Source: Marinobacter similis (GTDB lineage Bacteria > Pseudomonadota > Gammaproteobacteria > Pseudomonadales > Oleiphilaceae). From it: a stretch of 64,000 nt of DNA. Both the position numbers and the translations under genes were made by a program. The notes beneath the pieces are model-generated. The model was not told where the DNA came from and did no database searches. It worked only from the letters and a program-made list of their open reading frames with translations. Below are positions 54,588 to 64,000 of this stretch, one piece after another. Numbering within the stretch: the stretch's first letter is position 1; every line of letters starts with the position of its first letter. The DNA is taken from the NCBI RefSeq assembly GCF_000830985.1, contig NZ_CP007151.1, positions 2,666,001-2,730,000 of the forward strand, written 5' to 3'.

Positions 54588-57438
54588 TTAACTGGTTCCG
54601 GCAATAGAAACGGTCCCTGATACCATTTCCAAAAGCTTGGGTGAAGGCTTACCGATATAGTAGCCTTGAGCATATTCAACGCCCAGTTCTTCTAGTTTTC
54701 TCAGCGTTACCTCATCTTCGACAAACTCTGCAATCGTTCGCATGCCGAAGGCATTGACCATCTTGTTCAGGCTTTCAACGAACACCTGATTGTCCGGGTT
54801 ATTCTCCAGATCCAGAATGTAAGAGCCGTCCAGCTTCACGTAGCTCAGTGGCAGCTTTTTCAGATAGCTGAACGATGAAAAGCCAACTCCAAAGTCGTCG
54901 AGAGCAACCAATAACCCCGCGTTGCTGATGCGCTCCAAATTAGAGAGCACCATCTGGAAGTTCTCGATATATGCGGTTTCAGTAAGTTCCACTATGACAT
55001 GTCCGGGATCCACTCGGTATTTGCGCACTAATCCGATCAGAATGTCCGGAAAACCGCTGGATTGAAGCGTCGGGGCAGACACATTGATAGAGAAACTCAG
55101 CCGGCGCCCGGTCTCCCAGGTAGCAGCAAGTTTTTGAAGAGCCTTGTCCATAACCCACTCGTCAACGAGACGGATCAGCCATGCGCTCGGCGGCTGGAAT
55201 GAAGTCACTGGGGTACACTGCGTTGCCCGCGGTGTCTTTCAGTCTGAGTAATACTTCGTAATGGCTCACGGTCTCATTTTTGATCGCAAAAATGGGCTGG
55301 AAGTTAAGTTCAAACAGGTCGTTACGTTTGAGCGCCAACTTCAGCAATGAGGTGAGGTCGTGGTCTCGACGTAAGTTGGCGAGATCGCTGCTGGCTGGAT
55401 CGAAAATCTGCCATTGACCACCGCCTTTTTTCTTAGCCTGATACATGGCCATATCGGCATGAACGATCAGCTCCTGTTCGGTGTCACCGTGGGAGGGAAT
55501 TAGCGCCGCACCGACACTGACGCTGTATTCAACAAAGCGCTCCTCTCCCGGTAGACGAAGTTGTCCGCTCAGCTGGTCCGCTAGCTTCTGTAGCAGTTTC
55601 TCGAGTTGGCTCTGCTCAATCCCGGGCAGCACCACGGTAAATTCGTCACCGGCCAAACGGCTGATCGAATCGCTCGACCGGACACTGCCGCTCAGTGACT
55701 CGGCAATCTTTATAAGTACATTGTCGCCCACGGTGTGGCCGTAGAGGTCGTTAATCTGTTTGAAGCGATTAATGTCAATGAACACCAATGCGCCAGAACG
55801 CTGAGTGTCCAACACCTTCTGAAGGTCATGCTGAAAACCGCGGCGGTTACCGATACCGGTTAAAGGATCGTTATTGGCCAGCCACTCCAGAGCTTCTTCG
55901 TCTCGTTTTCGCTGGGTGAGGTCGATGCCGATGGCCAGGATTACTTGTTGGCCTTTTTCGTCTTCGACGATAGAGCATGTCCAATCGAGGTAGATTGGAA
56001 ATCCCTGGTCATTGGCGAATTCTGCGTCTACCTGAATGACCTCGCATTGTTTGCTTAACAGAAGATCCACTCGTTGCTGGAATACTTCCTGGCTCTCACG
56101 GGAAGTAAAAAGCTCGGTGAAATTCTTAACCGGGCGCTTAAATTCCTTCGCAAACCGGACATTACTGGTGAGTATCGTGCCGTCCAGCCTCTGGGTTGCG
56201 ATAAATAGATGGGAGCTGTCGATCAGCCGCTCCAGGAACGCGCGTGAGCGGGTGATAACTGCAATTTGTTCTTGCAGGGATTCGTTTTTGTTCTCCACCT
56301 CAATGTGGAGGGCCTCCAGTTCACGAGTGACAAACTTTGTGCTTTTTTCGAGCAACGACAATTCGTCCTGCAGGTAGACCGCTCCGTGATTAATCTTTGC
56401 GTTGGCTTCCCTGTATTGGTGTTTGGGGAGCAGGTTCAGAGCCTCAACCACTGAAAAAAGGCGACGCAATGGGTTGAGCATGATCAGTATCAGAATGAGT
56501 TCTGACACCACCAAGGCCAGGGCGCCAATGAGAATGCTAATTTTTACCGAGTTGACGAGGTTATCGTGCTGCTGGGTCTCATCGCTGATCGCGAGAAATT
56601 CAGGTTGTTGTCCGTAGGCTCGGTATTGGGTCAGTCGTAATCGGTTTAGCAGTAGTTTTTGATCTTCAAATTCTGATGAATCGTTGTCATCAAGGGCTTG
56701 AAACGGCGTTTCTTGCTGGATAGCGCGAAGTTGAGTAAGGGTTTGCTGGAACTGACTGGCTGCCCACAAACGCCGATTCCAGGACTCCAGCGACCGGTTC
56801 GCTTCTCCTGAGTTAGCGGATTCAGGCCGTGATGGCAGCAGCACCGCCAGATCATTATTGGAAACCTGTTGATAGCGCTGGATGATGTCGGAAATGTTTT
56901 GACCGGTCAGGATCAGAGCTTCGGAGCCGTTGCTAAGGACAAAGGGTTCGATTACAAACTGCGAACAGCCAAAACCACAGAAAAGGAAAGACCGGGGTGC
57001 TTGGGTTCCATTGGTTGCCATGGCTTGAGAGATGGCGCTGCGTAGCTGTTTTTGATGCTGGAAAAGCAGGTGACTAAAGGCGGAGCCAATGACTTCTCCG
57101 TCGATCGAATAGAGGCCGATGTAATCAATGCCCGTGTTGATGTTGAGCTTTATCCATTCGCTCTCCAGGTATTGCTGGAGCGCATCATTGGTTCCCGATT
57201 TCTCTGCGCGCTGGATTTCCGGCATTTCTGCGATGAGCTGGGACAGTTGTGACAAGCGAAGGAAATTGTCTTCTAGCAATTGGTTCAGAATGGATTGCTG
57301 TCGGACTTGAAGGTCTTCAAGGCGTTTATCGTAGGTGCTGATGGTTTTGTAAATGTGCTGGCCGACCCAGACTCCGGTCAGGGAGATCAGAACAAGGCTG
57401 AGAAAGACAACGGCTTTCCATTTGAGACTCAAGTACAT
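54588..57438 (-). CDS. Membrane sensor with PAS, GGDEF and EAL domains (one frameshift as sequenced)
   Basis: About 950 residues. N-terminal helix (AVVFLSLVLISLTGVWVGQHI), a 270-residue periplasmic sensor, second helix (ILIGALALVVSELILILIML), coiled coil, PAS domain (near 400-520, ending VILAIGIDLTQRKRDEEAL), GGDEF domain with SRLAGDEFTVVLPG (AGDEF, mostly competent) and an EAL domain whose signature is YEVLLRL (EVL). The frame breaks near 55180 in AAERM-LIRLVDEWV (two bases missing or one extra). The rest of EAL is present: NVSAPTLQ, ELTETAYIE, DDFGVGFSSFSYL and the AEFVED variant of AEGVE. Both activities are possible. It ends a three-gene unit behind a barrel and a PstS-like protein, 18 bases after the barrel. 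Confidence 0.85.
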
Positions 57439-57456
57439 AATTGAGTAACCGGCGAA

Positions 57457-58704
57457 TCAGAATTGATAATTCAGCGATAGCACGTAGTAGTTCCAGTATT
57501 TATCAATATCTTCATCTTCGATCCCTTTGTAGCTTGGCAGCCAGGCGGTACCCTCATTGAAGCTAGCCTGGCCAACCATTGACCAATTGTTCGTGAATTG
57601 CCATTTGCCTCCGACGGTCCAACCTTTGCCGAATCCACGATATGGATTATTTGCCGTAGCGGACCCCTCACCGGATCGATCATCATTGTTCAGGTATAGC
57701 TCTTCGTAGCGCGTGAACCAGGAAGTTTGCGCTGATGCCAGCCATTCAAGCTGCAAGTAGTAACCTTCTGTCGTTGAGCTTTGTGAGCTATCAATGCCGG
57801 CAAATTGCGCGCTAAAGTCGCTGTCGAGGTTCAGATACTCTGCGGTGACAATCCAGTTTTCAAAACTGTACTGAGCCGAGAGGATGGCAAGCAGACCCTC
57901 GATCTTCGCGCCTGTGACGTAGTTTAGGGGGTTGGTGAAGAAATCACTTGGGTTGCTCATAAGAGCTGCCTGAGCTTCGGCTACAGACAAGGTGTCTTCA
58001 AGCTCGATTTCCAGATCCACCAGGCTTAGGCCCAGGCGTAAATCTCGCTGGAAGGACGGCACGAGGTTTACATTCAATATCTTGAGTGGAACGTCATCGG
58101 CCTCACCCTGGGGTAGAGGTTGTCCGAAGGCAAAATATTCGAAGTCCTCGCTATCAACATTTCGCTGGCCGACGGAGAGTTCCCAGGTCAAAAGGTTGTC
58201 ACTGAACAGGGCGGAACCATAAAGATTCACGCCATCGATGGATAGCAGGGTGTCTCGGAACGCGTCGAAATAGATAGAGTCGGGCACGTTGTAGCCGGGC
58301 CGTGCCGATGGAATATCGCGGATCGCGTTGTAGAAGCCGATGTTGTTCTTTACCCGGCCGGCACGAACACCTAGCGATGCGCTTTGGTCGCTGAAGAGCA
58401 GGTAATCGGCCAGCAAGAAGTCGACCCTTATATCGCCGTCGTCGGCCTGATCCTGTCGCCGGCTGAGCACTTGGCCCGCCAGCCGAAAATCGGGTGAAAA
58501 TTCGGTGAAGCCGTTGATGCCGATTTCACGAAATTTCAAAGAACCGTCGTTCGCGTCTGTTCCCGCGTAGGGATTGTCGGGGCTGTATAGATAGGCTTGA
58601 TTCACGAATCCATGGATTTGAGAGGATTTGCCAAGCTCGATGGCCAACACCTGAGGGCTTGTTACAAAAGAGAGAGCAAAAAGGCCCTGTAGTAGCTTAT
58701 TCAT
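57457..58704 (-). CDS. Outer-membrane beta-barrel (porin-like) protein
   Basis: 415 residues. Signal peptide LLQGLFALSFVTSPQVLA, then alternating amphipathic strands rich in Tyr, Phe and Asn (IHGFVNQAYLYSPDN; NGFTEFSPDFRLAGQVLSRR; WFTRYEELYLNNDDRSGEG) and a C-terminal Phe (YYVLSLNYQF), the standard signal for outer-membrane assembly. No specific porin family is recognised, although similar barrels occur next to PstS-like genes. Its start overlaps the stop of the PstS-like gene (ATGA), so the two are coupled. It may bring the ligand sensed by the GGDEF/EAL protein into the periplasm (inference). Confidence 0.82.
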   Translation of the reverse strand: MNKLLQGLFALSFVTSPQVLAIELGKSSQIHGFVNQAYLYSPDNPYAGTDANDGSLKFREIGINGFTEFSPDFRLAGQVLSRRQDQADDGDIRVDFLLADYLLFSDQSASLGVRAGRVKNNIGFYNAIRDIPSARPGYNVPDSIYFDAFRDTLLSIDGVNLYGSALFSDNLLTWELSVGQRNVDSEDFEYFAFGQPLPQGEADDVPLKILNVNLVPSFQRDLRLGLSLVDLEIELEDTLSVAEAQAALMSNPSDFFTNPLNYVTGAKIEGLLAILSAQYSFENWIVTAEYLNLDSDFSAQFAGIDSSQSSTTEGYYLQLEWLASAQTSWFTRYEELYLNNDDRSGEGSATANNPYRGFGKGWTVGGKWQFTNNWSMVGQASFNEGTAWLPSYKGIEDEDIDKYWNYYVLSLNYQF

Positions 58705-59155
58705 GGCTGGTCTCCTACCAACACCCGTACTCCGTCTGCTGGGTACTCCTTAGAGACGTATCCGACTGCCCCTGGCGTTGTCTGGATCATTTGCAACATT
58801 GCATCCTCGGAATCGACACGGTTGGCGCCTTGCCTGTGCCGGTGAACAGCATCCGGTTCCAGATCCGATCAAGTTGATGCGCCTGTATTTTCAGGCGATC
58901 AATCACGAATTTTCGGTGCAGACTGCTGGTGCTGGGCAGGATAAAAACTTGAATGGCCTGGCCGCTGGGCCACTTTCTGATTTGCATGGCAAAAATCTGA
59001 TTAAGGTAGGCGGAATCAAGATTGGTGAATTCGACACTTTCATTAAGCACTATTTTGGGTGTCGCGAACGCCGCCTGAGCGAGTGTCAGTAAGGCGCTGA
59101 ACAACAGCCATCGAATGCCGCGGGTGCGGACTAGAGGTCGGTACGTTGCATCCAT
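58701..59155 (-). CDS. PstS-like periplasmic substrate-binding protein (one frameshift as sequenced)
   Basis: About 151 residues when repaired, the short form of the phosphate-binding-like family. Signal peptide (WLLFSALLTLAQAAFA), then KIVLNESVEFTNLDSAYLNQIFAMQ with the typical F-x-M-x-x-R-K-W pattern (FAMQIRKWPSGQ), and WNRMLFTGTGKAPTV. The frame breaks near 58816 (GTGTCGAT lacks a base); the other frame continues DSEDAMLQMIQTTPGAVGYVSK then GVRVLVGDQP to a stop that overlaps the barrel start. The pattern GAVGYV is shared with PstS proteins. It has no transport genes beside it; its partners appear to be the barrel and the sensor. Confidence 0.8.
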
Positions 59156-59265
59156 GTAAAAGCGTCGCGTTTTAGAACTTTTGCTTATTTGTAGTTCATC
59201 ATCCCGGAAAATGCATTGAATTTCTGTAAATTTTTCCGAGCCTTGTGTGCATTACTGTAGCCTGG

Positions 59266-60743
59266 CTACTTGCTTTGTCGAGGAGGGGTAAACGCTGACA
59301 AACCCGAATTCTCCAATAAAGAGGCGAATCTTAGAGTTGTCAGATCCTGGCCCGGACCGCCGATGATCTGGATGTTGTAGGGCAAGCCGTCCGCGGAAAC
59401 TCCCACAGGCACCGACGTGGCCGGCAGGCCGAGCAGAGTGGCCAGGGCAATCCAGCAAAACTGATCCATGTACGCCCGGGGTTGCCCCGCCACCATGATT
59501 CTACGCTTGAACACCGGCTGGCTGTGATCGTGCCGGATCGCCGTAGTGGGGGTAATCGGCGTAAGCAGCACGTCGAATTCCTCGAACAGGGATTCGATCT
59601 CGACCCGCATTTTCTCGCGAAGTTCGTTCCAGGTGGCCCACTGATGCGCAGCCTGATTCACGCCACGGGCGTATTCGCCAATAAACGGAGTGACCGGGCC
59701 AAAGAACTTTAGCCAGGGCTCCAGGCGGGCAATCCATTTCATTTGGCGGCGCTGTGAGGGTTTCAGTGAAGTGGCGAGCAAACTGCCCAACAAATTGAAG
59801 TAGGCGGGCAGTAAGTGTTCGAGATTGAGTAGGCGATGGTTCGGCTCTGCCACCAGGCTCCCAGGCCTTCGAGTTTGCCCGCCAGGTCCCGGTAGCCGGC
59901 ACTGAGTTCAGTCTCAATTGGGCACAGGGGGTCGTCCAGCCAGAGCCCAACCCTGGCCTGTGACAGTGTTTCCAATTTAGCGGGCTCCATTGCCAGCGCC
60001 CAACTGCGGGCGTCAGCCGGGCGGGGGCCCGCAATAACGTTCAGCAGTAGCTCCAGGTCCTGGCTGCAGCGTGCCATGGGGCCGCCCACGGCCAGATCCG
60101 GTCGCGACTGGGTCCCGGGCGGGCCGGGGATATGGCCTCGCAGCGAAACCAGATCCCGGGTCGGTTTATGGCCGAACACCCCGCAGAAATGCGCCGGTGT
60201 ACGAATAGAGCCAGCCAGGTCACTGCCCACTTCCAGCGGTGTCATGCCGCTGGCCAGGGCAGCGGCGGCACCGCCGGACGAGCCACCGGGGGTGTGGTCG
60301 GTATTGTAGGGGTTGTTGGTTACGCCAAAGAGCTTGTTGTAGCTTTGCAAATCGGTGGCGTAGATCGGCACGTTTGTCTTTGCGATGATAATGGCCCCGG
60401 CCGCTTCCAGACGTTGGGCAATGTCGGCGTGCTTTTCCGGCACGTGGGTTTGCAGCGCCGATGCCCCGGCGGTGGCGGTCATGCCAGCCACTTCCCAGGT
60501 GTCCTTAAGGGTCATCGGCAGACCATGCAATGGCCCGGTGGCCTGACCGGCTGCCCGCTGTTGATCTGATTCCCGGGCCCGGCTCAGCGCCCGTTCCTCG
60601 TCCAGAGTCACTACGGCGTTGATGCTGCTGTTTTGCTGGTGAATGCGTTCGAGCAACGCCTTGGTCAGGCTCTCACTGGTAATGCGCCCGGCTTCCAGTT
60701 CAGTCAGCAGCTTATGTGCGGGTAAGTAATGCATCGAACTCAT
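59266..60743 (-). CDS. Amidase, GatA/amidase-signature family (one frameshift as sequenced)
   Basis: About 492 residues when repaired. Start at MSSMHYLPAHKLL (GAGGACC upstream), overlapping the previous stop (ATGA). The Ser-cisSer-Lys triad is visible: Lys in LPMTLKDTWEV, and the two Ser in TPGGSSGGAAAALASGMTPLEVGSDLAGSIRTPA, of which only the motif core GGSSGG and DLAGSIR matter. The frame breaks near 59852 where GCCTGGTGG lacks a G (GCCTGGGTGG restores GAWVAEPNHRLLN). The C-terminal part continues with HQWATWNELREKM and GLPYNIQIIGGPGQD. It is not GatA, since gatB/gatC are absent; the substrate is open. It follows the voltage-sensor-like protein. Confidence 0.85.
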
Positions 60744-61747
60744 GGCAGGTCCTCGCGCCAATATTTCACTCTAACCTGGGCTTTGACCGCATCGATGATT
60801 TCGACGATCAGGTTGATCAGGGCCTCGTTCTCGGTTTCGTCCGATTCAACCTGATCCGGGCTGGGCAGGAAGACGTTGACGATGTCTTCAATGAAGGCAT
60901 GGTTGGAGGCTGAGGCAAGATCCTCAAGAATCTGATGAATAACGTTGGCAACGATATCGCCAACCGCCTCTTCAAGAGTTTCCTGGATGGTCGGGCCGAC
61001 CACCGGCAGGAACTTCAGGCGCGATAGCTCAAGGTTTTGCTTCAGGGCGCTGTCGACCCGATCCTCAAGGTAGCTTCGCAAGGCACCCCGATTAGGTACA
61101 TAGCCTTCTTGGGCGGCTTCGGCGACACGGCTGGAGATCCAGTCTGTCAGCATGTCCCGGCGCGGGTACAGAATGTCCTGCTGGATTTTGTCGAACAGCG
61201 GCGAGCCCCGTTTGACTTCCTGTTGAACGCCGCTGAGCACCTTCAGAACGATGCGGTCGGACAGCTCCTCCATGAAGGCCTCGTAGTAGAAGTTTACGAA
61301 GCGGTAGAGCTTGGTGTTGGTGACATCAATGATCTTGTATTGATGCAGGCGGTAGATGATCGAGATGACGCGCAGGATCCGCAGGAAGCGCAGACTGCCG
61401 ACCGGGATACAGCCCACCAGGTCGTACCAGTGAATGAACGGATAGAAGTACCAGCGGTCATAAACTTTGGCCTTCACCGCGTAGCCCCAGCGAAGGAAGA
61501 ATTCGCTCAGGAAAATCGACACGAAAATCATGTCGTAGAAGATGAAGCGATCGTGGATCGGGTGATAAAGGCTTTGCAGGCCAGGAGCGTATTGCTTGAG
61601 CAGATCCTGCACCGCCACAAAGTTGTAGATGGAGTCCCAGATAATGAAGGCCAGGTTTATGATCAGCAGCCCCAGCATGAGGAAGTCGACGATAAACCAG
61701 ATCAGTTGGTGGCTGGACTTGAGATTCTCTCGGTTGATGCGCAGCAT
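60740..61747 (-). CDS. Voltage-sensor-like membrane protein without a pore domain
   Basis: 335 residues. The first 130 residues have four helices like an ion-channel voltage sensor: S1-like IWFIVDFLMLGLLIINLAFI, S2-like FYDMIFVSIFLSEFFLRWGY with acidic and basic residues, S3-like PFIHWYDLVGCIPVG, and S4-like SLRFLRILRVISIIYRL with Arg every third position then a Lys. No pore helix or selectivity filter (TVGYG or similar) follows; residues 135-335 are instead a soluble helical region (LPVVGPTIQETLEEAVGDIVANVI). It resembles the annotated ion-transporter-like proteins of marine gammaproteobacteria. It overlaps the amidase start by 4 bases and is divergent from tamA. Confidence 0.75.
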   Translation of the reverse strand: MLRINRENLKSSHQLIWFIVDFLMLGLLIINLAFIIWDSIYNFVAVQDLLKQYAPGLQSLYHPIHDRFIFYDMIFVSIFLSEFFLRWGYAVKAKVYDRWYFYPFIHWYDLVGCIPVGSLRFLRILRVISIIYRLHQYKIIDVTNTKLYRFVNFYYEAFMEELSDRIVLKVLSGVQQEVKRGSPLFDKIQQDILYPRRDMLTDWISSRVAEAAQEGYVPNRGALRSYLEDRVDSALKQNLELSRLKFLPVVGPTIQETLEEAVGDIVANVIHQILEDLASASNHAFIEDIVNVFLPSPDQVESDETENEALINLIVEIIDAVKAQVRVKYWREDLP

Positions 61748-61906
61748 TCAGGACTTCCAGTTACCTGTCAGGACGTTATAAGCTCCTGACAGATTAGCGT
61801 ATTTCGGCTCTGACGACGACCAGGGGCGGATTAACTTGACCACCTGTCGTTAAACTCGCAGGCTTGAATGAACCTTCGCTCACGATTCCAACGCTGAAAC
61901 CGCCGG

Positions 61907-63660
61907 ATGCTTTCTAGAAACCATGTTGTGACAACAGGCCGGCGCCGGCTCCTAGCACTTTTGATCCTGTGGTTGCCACTGTCCGGTTGGGCTCAACAGG
62001 TCGAGGTCAAAGTCGAGGGCGACTTTCCGGCACTCAAAACCAACGCTGAAGCCTTTATCGGCGAGGTTGAGGGACGTAACGCTACGAATCTGCGGCGGTA
62101 TGCGTCGACGGCGGTCGACCAGGCGAGCAAGGCCCTGCGGGCACTGGGTTACTACGAGCCTCAGATCACCTGGCGCGTGGAGGAGGGCGATTCCGATGAC
62201 GGCGCCCGACTGATCCTGACCATCCGGCCGGGTGAACCCGTACGGGTGATGTCGCGTACAGTGGAAATCCGCGGTGCAGCCTCGAGTGACGGCCAGTTTA
62301 CCGACAACCTGCCCAAGCAGCCTGCCGAGGGCGATGTCCTCAATCACGGCGAGTACAATAACCTGCGCGACACCATCCAGACTCGTGCCCGTCAACGGGG
62401 TTATTTCGATGGCAGCTTTGTTGAAAAACGCCTGACGGTAAATCCCGAAGATCGCACCGCTGAGGTAACTCTGGTGTACGAAAGTGGTGAGCGATACCAG
62501 CTGGGCGAGGTCACCTTTACCGAGGGCCATTATTTCGAGTTCGATCTGCTCCATGATTTCGTTACCTTCGAGCCCGGCACTCCCTATCACACTGACAAGA
62601 TTGCCGAGCTGAACCGGGATCTCTCCAGCAGCGGGTATTTCTCAGGGGTCGATATTGATGCCGTGCCAAGCCAGGCCGTGGATGGCGTGATTCCCGTGTC
62701 TGTAACTTTGACCCAGCGCCCGCCGCGATCGGTCGGTGTAGGTGTGGGCTTCTCGACCGACGTCGGGCCCCGGTTCCGGGCCAACTGGCGCGAGCATTGG
62801 ATCAACCCCATGGGTCACAAGCGTGGTGCAGACACCGAGCTGTCCGTGCCGCGTCAGAACGTGAGTGCCTGGTACGAACTGCCGCTGGAGCCCCCCATGA
62901 CCGATCTGATCCGGCTGACTGCCGGATATCAGCGGGAAGATATCGAGAATGTTGAGTCGGAACTGCTGACGTTTGGCCAGCAATGGCAGCATGAGCTGGA
63001 CAACGGCTGGCTTCAGGTGCTGTCGGTGCGCTGGAAGGTGAGCGCTACAACATTGGCGATGAGGAGTCCGGCACCAGTAGCCTGTTTTTACCCGGAGCGG
63101 GCTATTCCAAGCGTTACGCCGATACGGCACTGGACCCGTCCAAGGGTTACCGCCTGCAGTTTGATGTCACAGGCGCCCATCAGGCGGTGTTGTCGACTGT
63201 GGATGTGCTGCATGCCAGCGCGCTGGCCAAGGGGCTGTATACCATCTTTGATAATCACCGGTTCCTGGGGCGCCTTCAGGCCGGGGGCGTTGCCACCAAC
63301 AGTTTCGAAGATGTACCGCCGTCGCTCCGTTTCTTCGCCGGTGGCGACCAGAGCGTGCGCGGCTATGGTTATGAAACCCTGTCGCCTGAAAACGAAAACG
63401 GGGTTCCGGTCGGTGGTCGTTTCCTGCTGGTGGGCAGTGTCGAATATCAGTATCAGTTTGCCGACCAATGGCGAGCGGCGCTGTTCGTGGATCACGGTAA
63501 CGCTGTCAATGATCTGTTCGATCCCCTGGCTACCGGTGCCGGCATTGGTCTGCGTTGGATCAGTCCCGTGGGGCCGCTGCGCCTGGATGTGGCGAAAGGC
63601 TTGAATCCGGAATTTGGCGGTGGCTGGCGTATCCACTTTTCCATGGGGCCTGAATTATGA
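61907..63660 (+). CDS. tamA: Translocation and assembly module subunit TamA (one frameshift as sequenced)
   Basis: About 584 residues when repaired, an Omp85-family outer-membrane protein. Signal peptide (LLALLILWLPLSGWAQ), three POTRA domains (VEVKVEGDFPALKTNAEAFI, then GDVLNHGEYNNLRDTIQTRA), and a 16-strand barrel. Hallmarks are RQRGYFDGSF and, in the second part, LRFFAGGDQSVRGYGYETLSP with the RGY motif, ending FGGGWRIHFSMGPEL. The frame breaks near 63032: CGCTGGAAGG lacks a G needed for RWEGERYNIGDEESG. With TamB it inserts outer-membrane proteins or moves lipids. Its stop overlaps the tamB start (ATGA). Confidence 0.93.
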
Positions 63661-64000
63661 CCGAACAGCGCAAGCCGGTTGGCCCCGACCAAGAGGGTCA
63701 GGACACCAACACTCAGGATAAGGCTCGCCGATCCGGCTGGTTCTGGCTGCTGGTGGCCCTGGCCGTTTTGATTCTGTTGCCCGTGGTGCTGATGGTGGCG
63801 ATCTTGCTGGCACTGAGATCTGAAGCTGGCACCGCGTGGGTAATTGACCAGCTCCCTGGCTTGGAGGTGACAGACGGCCGCGGCTCATTGCTGGGTCAAT
63901 GGCAGGCGTCCGAGGTGGTCTGGCAGGGTTTTGGTGTGAATGTGGAAGTGGAGTCGGCGCTGATTGACTGGTCCCCCTCCTGCTTGCTGCAAGCCCAGAT
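63657..64000 (+). CDS. tamB: TamB, translocation and assembly module inner-membrane component (3' truncated by window end)
   Basis: The first 114 codons. A hydrophilic N-terminus is followed by one signal-anchor helix (WFWLLVALAVLILLPVVLM and on) and the start of the AsmA-like periplasmic repeat region (GTAWVIDQLPGLEVTDGRG then LGQWQASEVVWQG). TamB proteins are over 1000 residues, so most lies outside. It overlaps tamA by 4 bases, as in other gammaproteobacteria. Confidence 0.9.
   Translation, partial: MTEQRKPVGPDQEGQDTNTQDKARRSGWFWLLVALAVLILLPVVLMVAILLALRSEAGTAWVIDQLPGLEVTDGRGSLLGQWQASEVVWQGFGVNVEVESALIDWSPSCLLQAQ

Overview
The window looks like a chromosomal segment of a marine gammaproteobacterium of the Marinobacter/Pseudomonas type. 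This rests on an MvaT-family H-NS analogue, a wbpV-wbpL-wbpM-like cluster end, a polar-type flagellar set (two flagellins, flaG, fliD, fliS), a gspN-gspC-gspD group, an alkyltransferase-like Atl protein, a YajQ protein and many c-di-GMP proteins. The genus is an inference. It is mostly core genome; accessory material is concentrated at 1-4 kb, 10-19 kb and 51-59 kb.

Layout. 0-5.3 kb: end of an O-antigen/polysaccharide locus (sugar-nucleotide reductase, initiating sugar-phosphate transferase, WbpM-like 4,6-dehydratase, a decayed metallo-hydrolase, a TviB/WbpO-like 6-dehydrogenase). 5.4-10.6 kb: mvaT, a PAS-GGDEF/CheY-CheC pair, a FilA-like secreted protein and sbcB. 10.6-23.9 kb: a flagellar block with flagellin 1, two large glycosyltransferase proteins, flagellin 2, flaG, fliD and fliS, plus a TPR/Rossmann protein; promoters look like sigma54 and sigma28 types. 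24-33.9 kb: argG, an AraC regulator, a candidate small RNA, a receiver/degenerate-GGDEF protein, yajQ, an AmpG-like permease, atl, an SDR, fxsA and groESL. 34-37.6 kb: gspN, gspC, gspD. 37.6-45 kb: HtpX-like M48 protease with LemA, a GGDEF/EAL protein, sodB, purK and purE. 45-51.2 kb: two envelope proteins, a tRNA-Val/Asp/Val cluster, a FabG/thiolase pair and initiator tRNA-Met. 51.2-59.2 kb: a regulator remnant, a large DUF6351 lipoprotein, and a three-gene unit (PstS-like periplasmic protein, outer-membrane barrel, membrane GGDEF/EAL protein). 59.3-64 kb: an amidase, a voltage-sensor-like membrane protein, tamA and the start of tamB.

The most striking window-wide observation is that about a dozen otherwise normal genes, including argG, tamA and gspC, are broken by one- or two-base shifts, usually a single missing base in a run of two or three identical bases, with perfect family similarity on both sides. 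This is best read as residual consensus error in the assembly, not biology, and I annotate these as whole genes with the shift position noted. Two other loci (the metallo-hydrolase at 3.6-4.0 kb and the Xre-like fragment at 51.4-51.6 kb) look more like remnants.

The most interesting biology is the flagellin-flanked glycosylation island with a DUF616-FkbM fusion, the PstS-like/porin/GGDEF-EAL unit, a voltage-sensor domain protein without a pore, a candidate small RNA at 26.5 kb, and an 86-bp inverted-repeat element at 30.1 kb.
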